Shown one piece after another: positions 56,067 through 64,000 of a DNA stretch of 64,000 nt; positions within the stretch are counted from its first letter, which is position 1; every line of letters starts with the position of its first letter. The position numbers and the translations under genes are program-made. The notes under the pieces were generated by a model. That model had not been told where the DNA came from. It saw only the letters and a list, made by a program, of their open reading frames with translations, and searched no databases. Source of the stretch: Myxococcales bacterium (lineage in GTDB: Bacteria; Myxococcota_A; Polyangia; Polyangiales; JAFGIB01). The DNA is taken from assembly GCA_029880325.1 (NCBI GenBank), contig JAOUOP010000041.1, forward strand, positions 1 through 64,000. The letters run 5' to 3'.

Positions 56067-56242
56067 GGCGCCAGGCACGAGCACTTAAGTCCAGGAAGCC
56101 TCGTGTCGCCTGTCGCGTGTCGCCTGCTGCGTAGACGTCGTCGAAGCTCCCCAATGGCACCGAGGTCTGAACGACCACGCCTACGTCCACGTGCACAACC
56201 ACGACACGGGCGTCCACGTCTGGGCGACACGGGACAGGAGCC

Positions 56243-56995
56243 CTACGGACAAAGCTCCGTGAGGCCGCGTCTGAGTGGCAGGTCGAAGGTTCCCTCCACG
56301 TTCAGGTTCGTGTTGCCCGAGTCGTCGCAGGCGGCCAGATCGAGCTGAAACTGCCCCTGCAGCCGCGATCGGGCCGTGGTGGAAACCTCGCCGGCCATGT
56401 TCAATAGGCCGCTGAAGCCCTCGCAACCACCCCACAGGCCGTAGGGGCTGAGCGGTCTGGGGCGGTTGTAGCGGATGCGGATGGTCGAGGTCGGGTCCTC
56501 GGGCGTGAGGGCGTTGAGGCCGACATGCAGTCCGTCACCCACGGTGATGGCGTCCGCGTCAAAGTCGAAGCTCAGCGCGTGTTCGTCACCGCCGGGGCAG
56601 CGACCCTCCGACAAGGTCAGGCGAAGCGTCGGATGGTCGCAGTTGCCGACCCAGCTGAGTTCGGCGCGCGAGACGGGGAAGTCCAGGGGGTCGTAGACGC
56701 CGTTGTAGTAGCCGCCGTCGGCCGGCCGTTCATCGGCTGCGAAGGGGAGGGCGTCGAACGAGGTGCATTCGTTCGCCTGCGGTCCGAAGACCCGGTCCGA
56801 GCCTGCATCCTCGTCACCGCCAGCGGCAGGCGTGGACGATGCACCCCCGTCGCGTCCTGCGCTGCTGACCTGCGGGGCGCTGGTGCCGTCGCCACCACCG
56901 GGACCGGCCGGGGGAGGCGCCGTCGGTCCGTCTTCACCGCAGCCGAAGCTCGCGACGATGAGGGCGACGATGCAGTGGAGCCGGGTCGGGACCAT
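56243..56995 (-). CDS. Asp/Gly-rich lipoprotein of unknown function
   Basis: 250 residues. The signal ends with VASFGC (about Cys20); a long Gly/Pro/Ser linker with DAG repeats follows. The mature domain (about 85-250) is beta-type with a few conserved-looking acidic and Cys residues (DFPVSRAELSWVGNCDHPTLRLTL, LWGGCEGFSG, NLNVEGTFDLPL). It fits a family of myxobacterial surface lipoproteins but I have no function. ATG 56995 is the first Met of the signal; an ATG at 57031 would add 12 residues. Divergent from the UvrA-like gene with about 60 bases between starts. Upstream of its stop, 56067-56242 holds no convincing gene. Confidence 0.7.
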   Translation of the reverse strand: MVPTRLHCIVALIVASFGCGEDGPTAPPPAGPGGGDGTSAPQVSSAGRDGGASSTPAAGGDEDAGSDRVFGPQANECTSFDALPFAADERPADGGYYNGVYDPLDFPVSRAELSWVGNCDHPTLRLTLSEGRCPGGDEHALSFDFDADAITVGDGLHVGLNALTPEDPTSTIRIRYNRPRPLSPYGLWGGCEGFSGLLNMAGEVSTTARSRLQGQFQLDLAACDDSGNTNLNVEGTFDLPLRRGLTELCP

Positions 56996-57055
56996 GGGGT
57001 ACAAGTGTAGCCCCTTCGCGCGAAAAATCACCGCCTCGCGAGGTAACTGGAACCC

Positions 57056-62389
<5,334 letters not shown>

Positions 62390-62448
62390 GAACGCAGGTC
62401 GTTGGAGCGGGTCGGTCGGGCCGTGAACGATGCCGGAACACGCCCAGG

Positions 62449-62562
62449 AATCATGATGTCTGGGCGCACACATCATGATGTCTCCAAGCATCATGATGTT
62501 AAACGTACGGCATCATGATGCCAAGCAGGCATCACGATGCCGAGCTCTCACACTCCATGATG
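62449..62562. repeat. Array of six CATCATGATG palindromes
   Basis: The 10-bp perfect palindrome CATCATGATG, or a close variant, is found six times: 62449-62458 (first base A), 62471-62480, 62489-62498, 62511-62520, 62530-62539 (one changed base) and 62553-62562 (partial). Starts are 22, 18, 22, 19 and 23 bases apart, near two helical turns. Two copies extend to GGCATCATGATGCC. The array lies between the UvrA-like stop and the 3' end of the CULT gene, whose stop codon (62534-62532) is inside the fifth unit. It looks like multiple sites for a dimeric DNA-binding protein. Spacers are too short for CRISPR. Confidence 0.8.
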
Positions 62563-62972
62563 CGATCCTCGATCAGCGCCACAAAACTGCTGCGACCGCC
62601 GAAGAACCAGCCCAGGTGGGCGTCGCAGCCGCGACACAGGGCGATTTGCCAGTGGTGCCCGGCAAACCAGCTGAAGTCCCGGCTCTGGGCGCCAAGGCCG
62701 CGGCATCCGGAGGCGTCGCGAAAGCAGACGATGCGGTAGGCAAAGCCCGCCCGGTTGAAGCGGGTGTGCTGGTGGTGCCCGTCGACTTCGATGGCCGCAC
62801 TGCGGTCGGTGAGCAACCATCCACAGCCGCGGCAAACGATGACGGCACGGAGCTGCGGTTTCAGCGCCTCCCGCTCCCGACTTGCCAGCTCGGCGTCGCT
62901 GTCGGGCCTGGGCGCAGGCCCTTGGCGCAAGGCCTGGTGTCCCCCGACGGTTTCGCTGCCGGCTATCCACAT
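62532..62972 (-). CDS. CULT-domain (cereblon-like) zinc protein
   Basis: 146 residues. After a ~40-residue variable lead the chain is a CULT domain: zinc cysteines Cys47, Cys50, Cys113, Cys116, and the aromatic cage Trp102, Trp108, Trp122 plus Phe124 (SWFAGHHWQIALCRGCDAHL then GWFF). These spacings (6 and 14 between Trps, 5 from second Trp to Cys) equal those of human cereblon W380/W386/W400 and C391/C394. The CULT cage binds cyclic imides such as thalidomide or the C-terminal imide degron; the bacterial ligand is not known. No Lon domain is attached. ATG 62972 has GAGG upstream. The 3' end lies within the palindrome array. Confidence 0.88.
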   Translation of the reverse strand: MWIAGSETVGGHQALRQGPAPRPDSDAELASREREALKPQLRAVIVCRGCGWLLTDRSAAIEVDGHHQHTRFNRAGFAYRIVCFRDASGCRGLGAQSRDFSWFAGHHWQIALCRGCDAHLGWFFGGRSSFVALIEDRIMECESSAS

Positions 62973-63013
62973 TTATCGAGGCCTCGGGGCAGTGGTAGTA
63001 GCATTCGCCGAAC

Positions 63014-63700
63014 ATGGAAAGCCCCGCGCTCTCATCCCTGGACCGCTCCCCCGTCAAAGACGTGCTCGACCGCCTCCATCGCCAGGCCCGCGGAGACATC
63101 AAGCATTTCGTCCGTCTGGCGCCCCGTTTCGTGCTGGGGCGCCTGCGCGGCCAGGCCTTCGGTGAGATCGTCAGCCCCGCAGCCATGCGCGAGTGCTTTA
63201 TCCCCATCGACCGCGACGGCGGCCGGCTACTCTACCTCACCGCCCGCGCCATCGGCGCCCGCCACGTGGTCGAATTTGGTACCTCCTTCGGTATCTCCAC
63301 CATCTACCTGGCCGCAGCCACCCGTGACAACGGCGGCGGCGTGGTGGTGGGCACCGAGATCGAGCCTAGCAAGGCGGCGCGGGCGCGCGCGCACGTGGAA
63401 GAGGCGGGCCTCGGCGACCAGCTCGACCTGCGGGTGGGCGACGCGCTCGAGACCCTGCAGGAGCTGGACAAGCCCGTGGACCTGCTCTTCATCGACGGTT
63501 GGAAGGACCTCTACCGCCCCGTGCTCGACCTGGTGCAACCGCGCCTGCGTCCGGGCGCCGTCGTGATCGCCGACAACATCTTCACTTTCCGCAGGGAACT
63601 GCGCCCCTACGTGGAGCACCTGCAATCGGGCGCCGGCGGCTTCGACTCCACGACCATCGCCATCGGTCAGGGCCTCGAGTACTCCGTATTTCGCGGGTAG
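63014..63700 (+). CDS. SAM-dependent O-methyltransferase-like protein
   Basis: 228 residues. Class I methyltransferase fold: motif I VVEFGTSFGISTIYLAAA, acidic motif II GTEIEPSKAARAR, and the DLLFIDGWKDLYRPVLDLV region typical of the catechol/caffeoyl-CoA O-methyltransferase (Methyltransf_3/24) group. Substrate unknown; neighbours do not suggest a pathway. ATG 63014 lies divergent to the CULT gene with 41 bases between starts, so they may share control. The 3' end is close to the convergent GNAT gene. Confidence 0.86.
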   Translation: MESPALSSLDRSPVKDVLDRLHRQARGDIKHFVRLAPRFVLGRLRGQAFGEIVSPAAMRECFIPIDRDGGRLLYLTARAIGARHVVEFGTSFGISTIYLAAATRDNGGGVVVGTEIEPSKAARARAHVEEAGLGDQLDLRVGDALETLQELDKPVDLLFIDGWKDLYRPVLDLVQPRLRPGAVVIADNIFTFRRELRPYVEHLQSGAGGFDSTTIAIGQGLEYSVFRG

Positions 63701-63703
63701 CGG

Positions 63704-64000
63704 TCATCCTTCGCCCAACCACCGGTACATCACGAACGCATCCACGAAGTCCCCGCTCGGAAGCCGAAACGCGCCGGGCAGCCGTGCCACGATTTCCATC
63801 CCGCAGCGCTGCCACAGCCTGACCGCCGCCGTGTTCGTCGAGACCACCAGATTGAACTGCATGGCGCGGTAGCCCTCGTCGAGCGCCTGTGCCTGGGAGT
63901 GCCTGCACAGTGCGGCGCCGAGGCCCTGCCTTCGGGCGAAGTCGGCCACGACGTAGCCGCAGTTGCAGACGTGGGCGCCCAAGGCGGCCTGGTTGGGTTT
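63704..64000 (-). CDS. GNAT family N-acetyltransferase, 5' part outside window
   Basis: The last ~98 residues of a GNAT acyltransferase. Motif A reads VVADFARRQGLGAALCRHSQAQAL (acetyl-CoA pyrophosphate loop RRQGLG), followed by LVVSTNTAAVRLWQRCGMEIVARLPGAF, the usual motif B with N-x-x-A-x-x-L-W/Y. The frame is open through base 64000 (KPNQAALGAH...). Acceptor unknown. The start and regulation are not visible. Confidence 0.88.
   Translation of the reverse strand, partial: KPNQAALGAHVCNCGYVVADFARRQGLGAALCRHSQAQALDEGYRAMQFNLVVSTNTAAVRLWQRCGMEIVARLPGAFRLPSGDFVDAFVMYRWLGEG

Noticed and set aside
54027..56084. 685-codon open frame on the minus strand
   Set aside because: Antisense to the VWA/amidotransferase-like gene; His/Arg/Gln-rich with no domain.
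56067..56242. Small gene between the VWA gene and the lipoprotein gene
   Set aside because: A His/Val-rich stretch (YVHVHNHDTGVHVW on the plus strand) looks protein-like but has no start, ribosome site or length; possibly gene debris.
62449..62562. CRISPR array
   Set aside because: Repeats are only 10 bp palindromes with 8-13 base spacers and no cas genes are near.

Overview
The window is a GC-rich, densely packed chromosomal segment with short intergenic gaps and no rRNA, tRNA, insertion sequence or CRISPR array that I could find. The gene content points to Myxococcota (former Deltaproteobacteria): a pilMNOPQ cluster, Ser/Thr kinases with C-terminal linker tails, a kinase/sigma-54 activator fusion, many Asp/Gly/Ser-rich lipoproteins, HEAT/TPR scaffold proteins, and a MoxR-DUF58-DUF4350 group with a DUF4159/VWA pair elsewhere. 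The phylum is inferred from gene families only; no marker gene was compared.

Layout. 1-2.2 kb: secreted subtilisin-like lipoprotein (3' end outside the window). 2.2-3.9 kb: a gene-poor, lower-GC stretch with palindromes and a propeller-gene remnant. 3.9-13.5 kb: envelope genes (peptidoglycan-binding protein, LpoA/LivK-like lipoprotein, PQQ/HEAT lipoproteins), a flavin reductase, a membrane PD-(D/E)XK-like protein, thioredoxin and DUF302. 13.5-18.3 kb: minus-strand operon DUF4350 - moxR - DUF58 - rsmA with 4-base overlaps or very short gaps. 18.4-26.8 kb: small acidic protein, Ser/Thr kinase, threonine dehydratase, 1,708-residue kinase/ATPase/TPR/GAF/sigma-54 regulator, small Cys-rich lipoprotein. 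26.8-34 kb: divergent unit with a LysM/M15 peptidase on the left and an HTH gene plus pilMNOPQ on the right, separated by a 32-bp inverted repeat and a good promoter. 34-36.7 kb: fused aroK-aroB and a lipoprotein. 36.7-46.4 kb: minus-strand operon of zinc-ribbon/TPR membrane protein, SppA-like protease and a 1,942-residue TPR protein. 46.5-49.2 kb: deoC, thioredoxin-rhodanese fusion, citrate synthase. 49.2-53 kb: two damaged Cys-rich genes, an MFS transporter, ApbE. 53-57 kb: DUF4159 protein, VWA/amidotransferase-like membrane protein, lipoprotein. 57-64 kb: a double-length UvrA-like protein, an array of CATCATGATG palindromes, a CULT-domain (cereblon-like) protein, an O-methyltransferase and a partial GNAT acetyltransferase.

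How it fits together. Most genes serve the cell envelope: pilus assembly, peptidoglycan turnover, lipoprotein scaffolds and quality-control proteases. Regulation is eukaryote-like kinases plus sigma-54. The points most worth following are the six-copy palindrome array at 62449-62562 running into the 3' end of the CULT gene, the CULT gene itself (aromatic cage and zinc ligands spaced as in cereblon), the four-ABC UvrA-like protein, the inverted repeat and HTH gene heading the pil operon, and a 19-nt repeat shared by two convergent intergenic gaps. No complete new defence or mobile system was recognised.
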